From JAUHWL01 sp964416385 (GTDB lineage: Bacteria > Bacteroidota > Bacteroidia > Flavobacteriales > Schleiferiaceae), in NCBI GenBank assembly GCA_964416385.1, contig CAYQDW010000003.1:1-64000 (forward strand): DNA of 64,000 bases, written 5' to 3'. Below the pieces are notes generated by a model. It was not told the origin of the DNA and made no database searches. It was given only the letters and a program-made list of their open reading frames with translations. Positions within the stretch are counted from its first letter, which is position 1, and each line of letters starts with the position of its first letter. The position numbers and the translations under genes were made by a program. Shown piece after piece: positions 8,346 through 17,462 of this stretch.

Positions 8346-9887
8346 ATGCCTGATAAGCTTCAAAAAATGTTAGACATACGCCAGCAAGCCATGCAAGGCG
8401 GTGGTCAGAAACGTATTGACGCACAACATAAAAAAGGAAAATTAACAGCCCGTGAGCGTATTCACTTTTTGTTGGATGAGGGCTCTTTTGAAGAATTAGG
8501 CCGGTTGGTAACACATCGCAGCACGCTGTTTGGGTTAGACCAACAGGTGTTTTATGGCGATGGTGTGGTTACGGGTTACGGTACCATTAATGGTCGCCCG
8601 GTGTATGTTTTTGCCCAAGATTTCACGGTTTTGGGTGGCTCGCTGGCAGAAGCTCATGCCGAAAAGATCGTTCGCCTCATGGATCTTTCCATGCGCAATG
8701 GTATACCCATCATTGGATTGAATGACTCTGGAGGCGCACGTATTCAAGAAGGAGTTGTATCACTTGGCGGCTACGCGGATATTTTTTACCGCAACGTACA
8801 GGCCAGCGGTGTAGTGCCACAAATTAGCGCCATTATGGGGCCGTGTGCCGGAGGTGCCGTTTATAGTCCGGCATTAACAGACTTTGTAATGATGGTAGAA
8901 AATACCAGCTACATGTTTGTTACTGGGCCAAACGTGGTAAAGACAGTTACACATGAAGAGGTAAGCAGCGAAGATCTTGGTGGTGCAAGCACACATGCTA
9001 CCAAGAGCGGGGTAACACATTTTACGTTCGAGAATGAAATCGCCTGTATAAACGGCATTAAACAACTGCTAAGCTATATTCCGCAGAATTGTGAAGAAGA
9101 CGCCCCTGCCATTCCGTACCAATCTGAAAATGAAACACGCCCAAAGTTAAATTCTATTATTCCAGATAATCCGAATCAGCCCTATGATATCAGAGAGGTT
9201 ATTAATGAGGTAATAGACCGAGATAGCTGGTTTGAAGTTCATAAAGATTTTGCAGAAAACATTGTGGTTGGCTTTGCCCGACTTGGTGGTAAGAGTATTG
9301 GTGTGGTTGCCAACCAGCCCGCTTACTTGGCTGGCGTATTAGATATAAAGAGCAGCCAAAAAGGTGCGCGCTTTGTGCGTTTTTGCGATAGCTTTAATAT
9401 TCCTTTATTGGTGTTTGAAGATGTGCCTGGATTTTTGCCGGGAACAGACCAAGAATGGAATGCCATTATTACCAACGGGGCCAAATTGCTTTATGCCTTT
9501 AGTGAGGCCACAGTGCCCCGTGTAACGGTAATTACCCGCAAGGCTTATGGTGGGGCGTATGATGTGATGAACAGCAAGCATATTGGAGCCGACATGAACT
9601 ATGCTTGGCCTACGGCCGAGATTGCCGTAATGGGCGCTAAAGGGGCTGCAGAAATCATCTTCCGTCATGAAATTGCCAATGCAGAAGACCCAGAAGCCAA
9701 ATTGGCCGAAAAGGAAAAGGCTTATGGTGACGAGTTTGCCAACCCATACAAAGCGGCTGCGCGTGGCTACATAGATGAGGTGATTGTTCCAGAAGATACA
9801 CGTGCCAAGTTGATAAGAGCGTTTAAGGTTTTAGAGACTAAGGCGGTTAAATTGCCGAAGAAAAAGCACGGGAACATCCCTTTGTAG
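8346..9887 (+). CDS. Acyl-CoA carboxylase carboxyltransferase (beta) subunit, propionyl/methylmalonyl-CoA type
   Basis: Transfers carboxyl between carboxybiotin and an acyl-CoA. The 513-residue protein has the fused N- and C-terminal carboxyltransferase domains of the PccB/MmdA family, not the split AccA/AccD form. Landmarks are the oxyanion-hole motifs GGSLAEAHAEK, NDSGGARIQEG, GPCAGGAVYSPA in the N half and EDVPGFLPG and TRKAYGGAYDVM in the C half. It has no biotin domain; a carrier and carboxylase (accB, accC) lie 8.6 kb downstream and could serve it. Substrate (propionyl-CoA, or methylmalonyl-CoA decarboxylation) cannot be fixed from sequence alone. A strong terminator follows. Confidence 0.93.
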   Translation: MPDKLQKMLDIRQQAMQGGGQKRIDAQHKKGKLTARERIHFLLDEGSFEELGRLVTHRSTLFGLDQQVFYGDGVVTGYGTINGRPVYVFAQDFTVLGGSLAEAHAEKIVRLMDLSMRNGIPIIGLNDSGGARIQEGVVSLGGYADIFYRNVQASGVVPQISAIMGPCAGGAVYSPALTDFVMMVENTSYMFVTGPNVVKTVTHEEVSSEDLGGASTHATKSGVTHFTFENEIACINGIKQLLSYIPQNCEEDAPAIPYQSENETRPKLNSIIPDNPNQPYDIREVINEVIDRDSWFEVHKDFAENIVVGFARLGGKSIGVVANQPAYLAGVLDIKSSQKGARFVRFCDSFNIPLLVFEDVPGFLPGTDQEWNAIITNGAKLLYAFSEATVPRVTVITRKAYGGAYDVMNSKHIGADMNYAWPTAEIAVMGAKGAAEIIFRHEIANAEDPEAKLAEKEKAYGDEFANPYKAAARGYIDEVIVPEDTRAKLIRAFKVLETKAVKLPKKKHGNIPL

Positions 9888-9906
9888 GCACAATAAAAAG
9901 AAAAAC

Positions 9907-9944
9907 AAATCCCGCCCAGTTGATTGAGGCGGGATTTTTATTTT
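9907..9944 (+). terminator. Rho-independent terminator after the carboxyltransferase gene
   Basis: Perfect 10-bp stem (9907-9916 with 9928-9937) with an 11-base loop, followed by a T-rich run. It lies 19 bases after the stop and just before the next gene. Confidence 0.85.
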
Positions 9945-9951
9945 AGCGTGA

Positions 9952-10398
9952 ATGACAAAAACAGAACTTATTGCAGCATGCGAACAATTACTCGACCAGC
10001 GTTTGCAGCGCATTGATGCCGCCATGTCATTATCGCGCGAAGCCGCAGAAGGTGAGACCAAGAGTAGTGCTGGCGATAAGTTTGAAACCACCCGTGCCAT
10101 GATGCATGCTGAGTTAGAACGGCTTTCTGCCCAGCGCAATGATGTTTTGCTTCTAAAAAAGGGCTTATACACGGCAGCACAGGCTGTTGTTGGCAATATG
10201 ATTGGTTTGGGCAGTGTGGTAAAAACCAACGTGGCCACGTACTTTCTGGCCGCTGCTATTGGCAAAATCACACTTGGTCAACAAGAAGTTTTTGTACTCT
10301 CTACCGCTTCGCCATTGGGGCAGCTATTGTTGGGGAAAAGCGCCGGTGAGGAAATAACCCATGGCAAGGTTACCCAAAAGGTTCTGGCGGTTTATTGA
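9952..10398 (+). CDS. GreA/GreB-like protein (transcription elongation factor fold)
   Basis: A 148-residue protein with a helical, coiled-coil-prone N half (about residues 1-70, with the stretch AAEGETKSSAGDKFETTRAM typical of Gre proteins) and a C half like the FKBP-like domain of GreA, ending STASPLGQLLLGKSAGEEI. Similar proteins in flavobacteria are often labelled 3-oxoacyl-ACP synthase; no ketosynthase feature is present, so I regard that label as wrong. Gre factors rescue backtracked RNA polymerase; whether this divergent form does so is inference. Its stop codon is directly followed by the stop codon of the convergent gene, with no spacer. Confidence 0.8.
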   Translation: MTKTELIAACEQLLDQRLQRIDAAMSLSREAAEGETKSSAGDKFETTRAMMHAELERLSAQRNDVLLLKKGLYTAAQAVVGNMIGLGSVVKTNVATYFLAAAIGKITLGQQEVFVLSTASPLGQLLLGKSAGEEITHGKVTQKVLAVY

Positions 10399-13065
10399 TT
10401 ATCTGAATAGGGTTATGGTGCCATTTAATACCCGCTCTAATTGCAATACTACACTTCGCGGCTGGTAGGTTACTACATAAAAGTAGACACCTTCTGCAAC
10501 AGGCTGTCCGGTAATCATATCCGTACCATCCCAACCAGTTTCTACAAATTCTTCTGGGTTTTCTGTTTGGTAAACCATGGTTCCCCAGCGGTTAAAGATT
10601 TCTAACCTAAAACGCTCAATATCCTTAAATCGGGGGTTTCCATTGGCATCGCGAACCGGTCTAAAAAAGTCATTAGGCCCTGTAGCATTTGGGCTAAACA
10701 CGTTTGGAAGCTCAATAACAGGACATCCATCTACGCAAATAATTGTGCTAAAGTCACTTTCGTTGGGTGGTGTGGCGTCATCAACGGCGGTAACTGCGTA
10801 ACAACCTACAATGCTGGCATCTGTTATGGTCAATGTGGTGTCGTTAGGGTCAATGCCGCTAACTAGAGGCGTAGTTGGCCATTCACTTTGTTCCGTGGTT
10901 TTATAGTAGATATTGTATGAAGTAATGTCTGAACTACAGAACTCGCCAGTAGCGGTGCGCCAAGTAAATGTGATTACACCAGATTCGCAATCGTCACTAG
11001 CAGATAAAATAGGTGCGCATGGGGCGGTAGTGTCTAATGGAGAGGCACACGCAATCTGAGAATTGTTTACAAGTGGCTCTGGCAAACCCGTACCTGAATA
11101 ACGGCCAACCGCTTTAACTTTGTAGCAGTATGTTTCGCCATTAGTTAAGCCGGTGTCTATGTAGCTAGGCGCTGTAACATTTGCAATTGAATCAAATACC
11201 CCTGGTGCAGATTCTCGATAAACCACAAAGCGTTCATTCTGCCACGGTACATTAACTGCAAAGGTTAAACGGTTTTCCATATCAAAGGGGAAAGCTGTTA
11301 AAAACACAGATGATGCAGGATCAGAAAAGCCAACAACCACATTGTTTTGTCCGGCTCTAAAGCCCACACGGTAGGTATAACCTTGGGCTTGTGTATTTAA
11401 GTTGTTATCTGTGTAGATGGTATCAGTAAAGTTATTGATGGTGGCAATCTCCGTGAAGTTAGCGCCACTGGTACCTTCTGCCCGCTCCAAAACATAACTG
11501 TATGGCGGCGGAAAAAGACTGCTATCTATATCGCGTGGGGTTATCCACTTCACCTCTATTTCTCCAGCGGTTTCATCCGTGTTCAATACATCTACATTAG
11601 TGATGATGGGTACGGTTTTGGCGAGCTCTGCACAAACTTCAATACTTGCCCTGCTCTCCGCGTCATCAGCAAAAAAGGCTGTAATCATGTAGCAATAGCG
11701 CATGCCCCGTTTTAAGTCGCTCTGATCAATATAGCTGCTATTGTTGTACCCGCTTATTTCATCAAGCAAGGTGTAACCCGTGTAGGCTGGCACACCTGTT
11801 TCGCAGCTATCGGGGATATAACCATAAAAGCCATCTTTTCTATAGATCTTATAACCTATGGCATTTGTACATACACTAGCGTCCCAGCTTAAATTTATGG
11901 CATCTATGGTGGCTACGGCCTCTGGGTTTTGGGGCGCAGGGGCAATCACGGTAATTTCTACCGGTAAAAAATCTACCAATTCTGGTTCTGAAGGGTTAGA
12001 AGGATTGTCTTGAACTTTAAAGAACATCAGCCAAGGTTGCTTTTGTACATGGTTACAAGCTGGGGTCCAGCTAAAAACCTGTTGTACTGCGCCATTGCCA
12101 ATTGATGGTTGGGCAAACTGTGCTGTGGGGGCAACTTCTAAAGGTCCGCCAGTGGCGGTTAGGGTAACATTATCCCCATCAGGATCTGTTGCTTGAACCG
12201 TAAACTGTAGGTTTTGACCAGCCTCTACACAAAAAGGCCCTACGGGTAAAAGCTCTGGTGGATTATTGGCGCATTGGGTTATGGTAACCTGCATATCGCG
12301 CGTTACGCGGCCAATAATTTGAAATATGCCATTTGGCCCTTTACGGTATTCTGTTATGAGTATGGCAAAGTTGTATTCTCCAATTCTCTGGGGCGTATCC
12401 CAAACAAAATCCCCAGTTAAGGGGTCAATGGTAACGGGGTCTTGTACTCTTGAAGGGTCATATGTTTCAGTGATAGGCGTACCGTTAAGACCACGACAAT
12501 CAATTAACTCAAAAGCTATACTGTCGCCATCGGGGTCCCATGCGCCAGGGTTGTGGATGAATTTTTTGCCCTTGCAACCATCATCTATGGGTGCATTTAA
12601 TAAAATAGGTGAGCTATTTGCGCCAAGCGCCGGGTTTACATTTAAAACAGTAGTGATGTAAAATGGTACATTGATGGAGTTTGGAATATTTTCTATGCCA
12701 CCATTGCGGTTTAGATCTTGCATGGCAAGCACATAAAAACCTGGTGCTTGGTAGGTATGCTGTCCGCGATAAACATTCAATTTCACATCATCGCCCAAGC
12801 TTTGACCCATTCTGGCTGGCGGGGCACAAAAATTCCCAACAGGACCATTTTCTCTAATCAGGTTACTGGTAGTGTTATCGCCCCAATCTAGCGTAAGCTG
12901 GCAACGGTCTGCTGTTGCACTTTCTTTGGTATATGTGGTAATAACCACCTCGTACGTAAGCCCACCCAACCAGGTGTAGGTGATTTCACCCGCCCTATTA
13001 TGGGTTGCAAAAGCCGCAAAATAGAGCTGAAGTAAAACAATGATGAGGAGAAATTTACGTACCAT
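10399..13065 (-). CDS. Large secreted protein with fibronectin type III repeats and T9SS type B (gliding-associated) C-terminal domain
   Basis: An 888-residue exported protein. The signal peptide ends about residue 20 (FAAFA-THNRAGEITY). Residues 21-260 form the conserved N-terminal module often seen in these proteins (THNRAGEI...TYEVVITTYT, DWGDNT). Cadherin/Ig-like segments follow to about 380, then at least four fibronectin type III-like modules with YKIYRKDG, YCYMITAFF and YCYKVKAVG strands. The last about 90 residues are the type B sorting domain: PNVFSPN, NDFFRP, FNRWGTMVY, WDGTD, GVYFYVV. The protein should be exported across the outer membrane by T9SS and kept on or shed from the surface. 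Role (adhesion, gliding) is inferred. Confidence 0.9.
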   Translation of the reverse strand: MVRKFLLIIVLLQLYFAAFATHNRAGEITYTWLGGLTYEVVITTYTKESATADRCQLTLDWGDNTTSNLIRENGPVGNFCAPPARMGQSLGDDVKLNVYRGQHTYQAPGFYVLAMQDLNRNGGIENIPNSINVPFYITTVLNVNPALGANSSPILLNAPIDDGCKGKKFIHNPGAWDPDGDSIAFELIDCRGLNGTPITETYDPSRVQDPVTIDPLTGDFVWDTPQRIGEYNFAILITEYRKGPNGIFQIIGRVTRDMQVTITQCANNPPELLPVGPFCVEAGQNLQFTVQATDPDGDNVTLTATGGPLEVAPTAQFAQPSIGNGAVQQVFSWTPACNHVQKQPWLMFFKVQDNPSNPSEPELVDFLPVEITVIAPAPQNPEAVATIDAINLSWDASVCTNAIGYKIYRKDGFYGYIPDSCETGVPAYTGYTLLDEISGYNNSSYIDQSDLKRGMRYCYMITAFFADDAESRASIEVCAELAKTVPIITNVDVLNTDETAGEIEVKWITPRDIDSSLFPPPYSYVLERAEGTSGANFTEIATINNFTDTIYTDNNLNTQAQGYTYRVGFRAGQNNVVVGFSDPASSVFLTAFPFDMENRLTFAVNVPWQNERFVVYRESAPGVFDSIANVTAPSYIDTGLTNGETYCYKVKAVGRYSGTGLPEPLVNNSQIACASPLDTTAPCAPILSASDDCESGVITFTWRTATGEFCSSDITSYNIYYKTTEQSEWPTTPLVSGIDPNDTTLTITDASIVGCYAVTAVDDATPPNESDFSTIICVDGCPVIELPNVFSPNATGPNDFFRPVRDANGNPRFKDIERFRLEIFNRWGTMVYQTENPEEFVETGWDGTDMITGQPVAEGVYFYVVTYQPRSVVLQLERVLNGTITLFR

Positions 13066-13196
13066 ATTTGACGCTGAAAGCTATATAATAAAGAACATCA
13101 AGGTATTTAAAATGTTGCCCAAATAATGTTAGCATTGAGTTAATCTACGCTGCATTTAAACTTTCGCGGTTTGGTGGCTATTTAAAGCAGCTGTCG

Positions 13197-13217
13197 GCCA
13201 AAATTAGCTAATTTGGC
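13197..13217. repeat. Inverted repeat upstream of pepA
   Basis: A near-perfect palindrome centred on AATTAGCTAATT with flanking GCCAAA/TTGGC arms. It contains the TTG at 13213 that would be the most upstream possible pepA start, and lies 29 bases before the preferred ATG. It may be an operator or leader hairpin. Confidence 0.4.
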
Positions 13218-13245
13218 GGCCCCATCTCAAAATGTTCCCATAGTC

Positions 13246-14652
13246 ATGCAAATAGCTGTAGCAAAGAAATACCCGGCCAAACAATCCATTGCATTGGTGG
13301 TGGCCAAAAAAGATGAACCCAATGCTGATTTGTTCTCACCCGCAGAATTAGAATACCTGCAGAAAATGCGCAAAACGCATGCAGAAAAGTGGTTAGAAGT
13401 AAATCAATACACCCGAAGATTATTGGTTTACTTTATTAAAGAAGACAAAGAAGCATATATACGTCAGGAAAAAATGCGCGTTGCCGGTGCCGCATTGGCA
13501 AGAACGCTTAACAGCCACAAAGAAAAGGCCGTAACCATTGATGGTGGCGAATTTACCGCATCCATTGCCGAAGGTGCTATTTTGGCCAACTACCAGTTTT
13601 TGCGCTATTTGAGCAAAGAAGACAAAAAAAATGCGCTGGATAGTGTTGCACTAATTGGTGTAACCAAGGCAGAAATAGCCGAGTTACAAGTTGTTACCAG
13701 AGCAGTTGCTTACGCACGCGACCTCATTAATACCCCGGTTTGGGATTTAAACGCCCAGCAAATGGCAGATAGCGCTGCTGCAGCCGGTAAACAATTTGGC
13801 TTTGCCGTTGAGGTACTAAACAAAAAGAAAATTGAAGCCCTAAAAATGGGCGGCTTATTGGCCGTAAATAAGGGCAGTATAGACCCGCCTGCATTTATTA
13901 TAATGGAACATAAACCCGCCAAAGTAAACAACAAGAAACCCCTTGTGCTGGTGGGCAAAGGTGTGGTATATGATACGGGTGGCTTAAGCCTTAAGCCTAC
14001 CCAATTTATGGACGACATGAAGTGCGATATGAGTGGTGCCGCAGCGGTAATAGCAACCATGAGCGCTGTTGCAGAAGCCAATTTGCCATTGCATGTGGTT
14101 GGTCTTGTTCCCGCAACAGACAACCGCCCTGGTGGCAATGCCGTAACGCCTGGAGATGTTATCACCATGAGTGATGGCACCACCGTAGAAGTGATGAATA
14201 CAGATGCTGAAGGGCGCCTGATTCTTGCTGATGCCCTGCATTATGCGAAGAAGTACGACCCTGAATTGGTCATTGACCTGGCTACCCTTACTGGTGCTGC
14301 TGCACGCGCCATTGGCCGTTACGGCATAGTGGCTATGGGTACCGCCAATGATGAGCAGTGGAGCAATCTTGATGAGAGCGGTGATAACGTGTACGAACGC
14401 ATCGTTCAATTCCCGTTTTGGGATGAATATGATGAGTTGCTAAAAAGCCCTATTGCTGATATGAAAAACATTGGCGGTGCAGAAGCTGGTGCCATCACAG
14501 CTGGAAAGTTCCTAGCACACTTTACAAACTACCCATACATCCACCTTGATATAGCTGGGCCTGCTTTTATAACAGAGAATGCGGGTTATCAAACTAAAGG
14601 TGGTACCGGTATTGGTGTACGGTTGTTGTTCGACTTTTTGAAGAATTATTAA
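13246..14652 (+). CDS. pepA: Leucyl aminopeptidase (peptidase M17)
   Basis: Removes N-terminal residues from peptides in the cytoplasm using two metal ions. Family signatures are VLVGKGVVYDTGGLSLKP, MKCDMSGAAAV and the signature NTDAEGRLILADAL. The C-terminal catalytic domain is complete and the N-terminal macro-like domain is somewhat short. The frame is open up to a TTG at 13213, which would add 11 residues; I prefer ATG 13246 (MQIAVAKKY) because the TTG sits inside an inverted repeat and the extra residues are not family-like. Only one base separates its stop from the next start. Confidence 0.95.
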   Translation: MQIAVAKKYPAKQSIALVVAKKDEPNADLFSPAELEYLQKMRKTHAEKWLEVNQYTRRLLVYFIKEDKEAYIRQEKMRVAGAALARTLNSHKEKAVTIDGGEFTASIAEGAILANYQFLRYLSKEDKKNALDSVALIGVTKAEIAELQVVTRAVAYARDLINTPVWDLNAQQMADSAAAAGKQFGFAVEVLNKKKIEALKMGGLLAVNKGSIDPPAFIIMEHKPAKVNNKKPLVLVGKGVVYDTGGLSLKPTQFMDDMKCDMSGAAAVIATMSAVAEANLPLHVVGLVPATDNRPGGNAVTPGDVITMSDGTTVEVMNTDAEGRLILADALHYAKKYDPELVIDLATLTGAAARAIGRYGIVAMGTANDEQWSNLDESGDNVYERIVQFPFWDEYDELLKSPIADMKNIGGAEAGAITAGKFLAHFTNYPYIHLDIAGPAFITENAGYQTKGGTGIGVRLLFDFLKNY

Positions 14653-14653
14653 T

Positions 14654-15469
14654 TTGAGTACTGCCAAACAGATCTTATCTGCCACGCTGCGTAATGTGGG
14701 TTTACTCTATGTAGTAGACAAGCTGTTCTACTTGAACAATCGCTGGCAGAACCGCAGGCGCAATGCACGTTTTTTGCAAGAACACCCAGACGTGAAGTTA
14801 CCTCCAGACTACCTGATGTTTGAGTCTTTTCAGCTGGATTATTACAAGTATTTTGAAGAGAGCAAGCAAAGCGCGAAGTGGGTGGCAGATCATTACAAAC
14901 GGCATCGCCAAAATCAGAATCCTGTAGTTCTGGATTGGGGTTGCGGCCCCGGACGTGTTATACGACACTTGCCATCTTTTTTTGAAGCAGGCGCTACATT
15001 CTTTGGCACAGATTATAATGCGGATTCAATAAAATGGTGCAGCCATAATTTGCCAGGCATTTCGTTTAATCATAATGGTCTAGAAGCCAAATTGCCTTAT
15101 GAAGATGATACGTTCGACTTTATTTACGGCATTTCCATCTTTACCCACCTCTCAGAACCTAAGCACCGTGAATGGTTTTTGGAGCTTAAACGCGTTCTAA
15201 AACCTGCTGGCGTTATGCTGCTTACCACCCAAGGCGATAATTTTAAAACCAAACTCACGCCAAATGAATTAGAAAGGTATAATGCTGGTGAGTTGGTTGT
15301 ACGGGGTAACGTTAAAGAAGGCCACAGAACATATTCGGCTTTTCAGCCTAAAGCATATATGCGTAATTTGTTTGTAGATGTTACTATTTTAGAGCACATT
15401 GAGCGTAAGCCTGAATCGGGCAGAGCACTGCCTCAAGATGTTTGGCTCATTGAAAAGAAGAACAACTAA
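14654..15469 (+). CDS. SAM-dependent class I methyltransferase
   Basis: A 271-residue Rossmann-fold methyltransferase. The SAM-binding motif I is VVLDWGCGPGRVIRHL (about residues 93-108), followed by the acidic motif GTDYNADSI and the post-motif segment YEDDTFDFIYGISIFTHL of the Methyltransf_11/25 type. The start is a TTG one base after the pepA stop, supported because the N-terminal residues up to LMFESFQLDYYKY belong to the domain and no ATG precedes them. The substrate is not evident. It is probably co-transcribed with pepA and pdxA. Confidence 0.82.
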   Translation: MSTAKQILSATLRNVGLLYVVDKLFYLNNRWQNRRRNARFLQEHPDVKLPPDYLMFESFQLDYYKYFEESKQSAKWVADHYKRHRQNQNPVVLDWGCGPGRVIRHLPSFFEAGATFFGTDYNADSIKWCSHNLPGISFNHNGLEAKLPYEDDTFDFIYGISIFTHLSEPKHREWFLELKRVLKPAGVMLLTTQGDNFKTKLTPNELERYNAGELVVRGNVKEGHRTYSAFQPKAYMRNLFVDVTILEHIERKPESGRALPQDVWLIEKKNN

Positions 15470-15484
15470 GTTGTCAACATAACT

Positions 15485-16537
15485 ATGGAAGAAGAAAATA
15501 AACCCATAATTGGAATTACCTGTGGCGACCTAAACGGTATTGGCTTTGAGGTAATCATGAAAACATTCATCAACCCAGAAATGATGGACTTTTGCATCCC
15601 TGTGGTCTTTGCCAGCAGTAAGGTTGCCAGCTATCACCGCAAGGCATTAGACATGCAGGATATGAATTTCCACATCATTAACAGCCTTGATCAGATCAAT
15701 CCCAAACGACCAAACCTATTTAATTGCTGGCGCGAAGATGTAAACATTGAATATGGCGTTGATTCTGCCGAAGTAGGCAGTTTTGCTTTGCGCTCAATTG
15801 ATGAAGCTATCAAAGCTTGGAAAGCCGGTCATATTCATGCAATTGTAACAGCACCGGTCAATAAAAATAATATCAACACCACAGAGACGCCCTTTACCGG
15901 CCATACCGGCTACATTGGTGATGCTGTACAGGGCGAACCCTTAATGATACTTACAGGCGAAGCGTTGCGGGTAGCCTTGGTAACCGGCCATATTGCGCTT
16001 GATGAGGTAAGCAAAGCGCTTACCACAGATTTAATTGTGAAACGAATAAATCAGCTGCATAAAAGTCTTGTGGAAGATTTTGGCATCAGCAAGCCCAAAA
16101 TAGGCGTGCTGGCGTTAAATCCGCATGCCAGTGATGGTGGCCTTATGGGCGATGAAGAAGAAAAAGTAATCATGCCAGCTATTGCAAAGGCATTTGAGGC
16201 AGGCAAGCTGGTATATGGCCCCTATGCTTCTGACGGCTACTTTGGCGCGGAAACCTACCGCCAGTTTGACGCTACGCTAGCCATATATCATGACCAAGGA
16301 CTCATCCCCTTTAAAACCCTAGCGTTTGATGATGGAGTAAACTTTACGGCTGGCCTGTCTATGGTACGTACAAGTCCAGATCACGGCACGGGCTATGGTA
16401 TTGCCGGCAAGGGCGTTGCCAATGAAAGTAGCTTTCGAAACGCGGTTTACTTGGCTTGCGAGGTTTATAAAAAGCGATTAGAGTACCAGCATCTCACAGA
16501 AAACCCGCTTAAAACTTCGGCAAAGCAGAGAGAATGA
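15485..16537 (+). CDS. pdxA: 4-hydroxythreonine-4-phosphate dehydrogenase
   Basis: NAD-dependent step of the DXP-dependent pyridoxal phosphate pathway; it oxidises 4-phosphohydroxy-threonine. The 350-residue protein shows the N-terminal ITCGDLNGIGFEV motif (commonly GDPxGIGPE), the metal-binding histidines in TGHTGYIGD, the AYHDQGLIPFK-like segment IYHDQGLIPFK and the C-terminal RTSPDHGTGYGIAGKG. It would use the DXP made by the Dxs at 20.7 kb together with PdxJ. It follows the methyltransferase by 15 bases. Confidence 0.96.
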   Translation: MEEENKPIIGITCGDLNGIGFEVIMKTFINPEMMDFCIPVVFASSKVASYHRKALDMQDMNFHIINSLDQINPKRPNLFNCWREDVNIEYGVDSAEVGSFALRSIDEAIKAWKAGHIHAIVTAPVNKNNINTTETPFTGHTGYIGDAVQGEPLMILTGEALRVALVTGHIALDEVSKALTTDLIVKRINQLHKSLVEDFGISKPKIGVLALNPHASDGGLMGDEEEKVIMPAIAKAFEAGKLVYGPYASDGYFGAETYRQFDATLAIYHDQGLIPFKTLAFDDGVNFTAGLSMVRTSPDHGTGYGIAGKGVANESSFRNAVYLACEVYKKRLEYQHLTENPLKTSAKQRE

Positions 16538-16595
16538 GGGAGTTAGTGATAAGCGCACGCTTTAAAATTAGCGTTTTCGCTTTCAAGTAATTTGT

Positions 16596-16603
16596 TACTT
16601 TTG
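16596..16603 (+). promoter_or_regulatory. -7 promoter box of the DUF177-rpmF operon
   Basis: Exact TAnnTTTG (TACTTTTG), 22 bases before the ATG at 16626, in the 88-base gap after pdxA. Confidence 0.5.
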
Positions 16604-16625
16604 CAGGCTCAAAAAATGGTAGGCC

Positions 16626-17132
16626 ATGCGCAAGCGTGATTTTGACATTGTGTTTAGTGGATTAAGCCTTGGCGAACACCAATTTGTTTTTGAGCTAAAC
16701 GATGCGTTCTTTGATCTTTTCGGGTATACTGACCATAGCAAGTTACTTGCGAAAGCAACGGTAGATTTTCACAAACACAATACGTTTCTTGAGTTAGTTT
16801 TTTCACTAACGGGAGAAATAGAAGTGATATGTGATCGTTCAGGCGAGCCATTTCAGCAGCATCTTGAGAACAAGTTTCAGCTGGTGGTAAAATTTGGAGA
16901 TGCTTATGATGATTCTGATGATGAAACACTTATCGTTACGCAAGGCGAGTACCAAATTAACGTTGCGCAGTATTTGTACGAGCTAGTTGTTTTAGCTATA
17001 CCCGCAAAAAACATTCATCCGGAGTTAAGTCGTAAAAAAAAGACGAGCTCCAAAAAAGTTGATGAAAAAGAATTGCAGAAAGAAGAAAAAATAGACCCAC
17101 GCTGGGATAAATTGAAAGATTTGTTGAACTAG
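16626..17132 (+). CDS. DUF177 (YceD-like) protein
   Basis: A 168-residue acidic/basic soluble protein of the DUF177 family, recognised by the central CDRSGEPFQ motif, the NVAQYLYELVVLAIP segment, and the C-terminal DPRWDKLKDLLN. In plants and bacteria this family is linked to accumulation of 23S rRNA, and it is almost always encoded directly before rpmF, as here (13-base gap). A lysine-rich linker precedes the C-terminal motif. The molecular role in ribosome assembly is inferred from family knowledge and position. Confidence 0.9.
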   Translation: MRKRDFDIVFSGLSLGEHQFVFELNDAFFDLFGYTDHSKLLAKATVDFHKHNTFLELVFSLTGEIEVICDRSGEPFQQHLENKFQLVVKFGDAYDDSDDETLIVTQGEYQINVAQYLYELVVLAIPAKNIHPELSRKKKTSSKKVDEKELQKEEKIDPRWDKLKDLLN

Positions 17133-17145
17133 AAAAAGAGATAAA

Positions 17146-17334
17146 ATGGCACATCCTAAACGCAGACAAAGCAGCACAAGACGCGATAAGCGCAGGACGC
17201 ATTACAAGGCAGAAATGCCTACGATTGCCATTTGCCCAACTACTGGCGAAGCCCACCTATACCACCGTGCCTATTGGCATGAAGGTAAGCTTTACTACAA
17301 GGGCAAAGTGGTAATGGAAAAAGCAGAAGCATAA
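17146..17334 (+). CDS. rpmF: 50S ribosomal protein L32
   Basis: A 62-residue basic protein starting MAHPKRRQSSTRRDKRR, the typical L32 N-terminus. The zinc-ribbon cysteines of many L32 proteins are partly absent: only one Cys is seen, in AICPTTGE, so it is of the zinc-free type. It follows DUF177 by 13 bases in one transcription unit, which a hairpin terminator closes. Confidence 0.97.
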   Translation: MAHPKRRQSSTRRDKRRTHYKAEMPTIAICPTTGEAHLYHRAYWHEGKLYYKGKVVMEKAEA

Positions 17335-17355
17335 TTGTGAATTATACAGCTTAAT

Positions 17356-17403
17356 AAAGTAGGCCTTAGAAGTAAATTATTCTAGTGGCCTGCTTTTTAT
17401 TTT
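17356..17403 (+). terminator. Terminator after rpmF
   Basis: A 10-bp stem with one G-T wobble (17356-17365 with 17387-17396), extended inside by TAGAA/TTCTA, then TTATTTT. It separates rpmF from fabH. Confidence 0.7.
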
Positions 17404-17462
17404 GTACCTATAGAAAAACAGCTAAATTCGTCAATCATCTTTAGCGGCAAATCCCACAAAGT

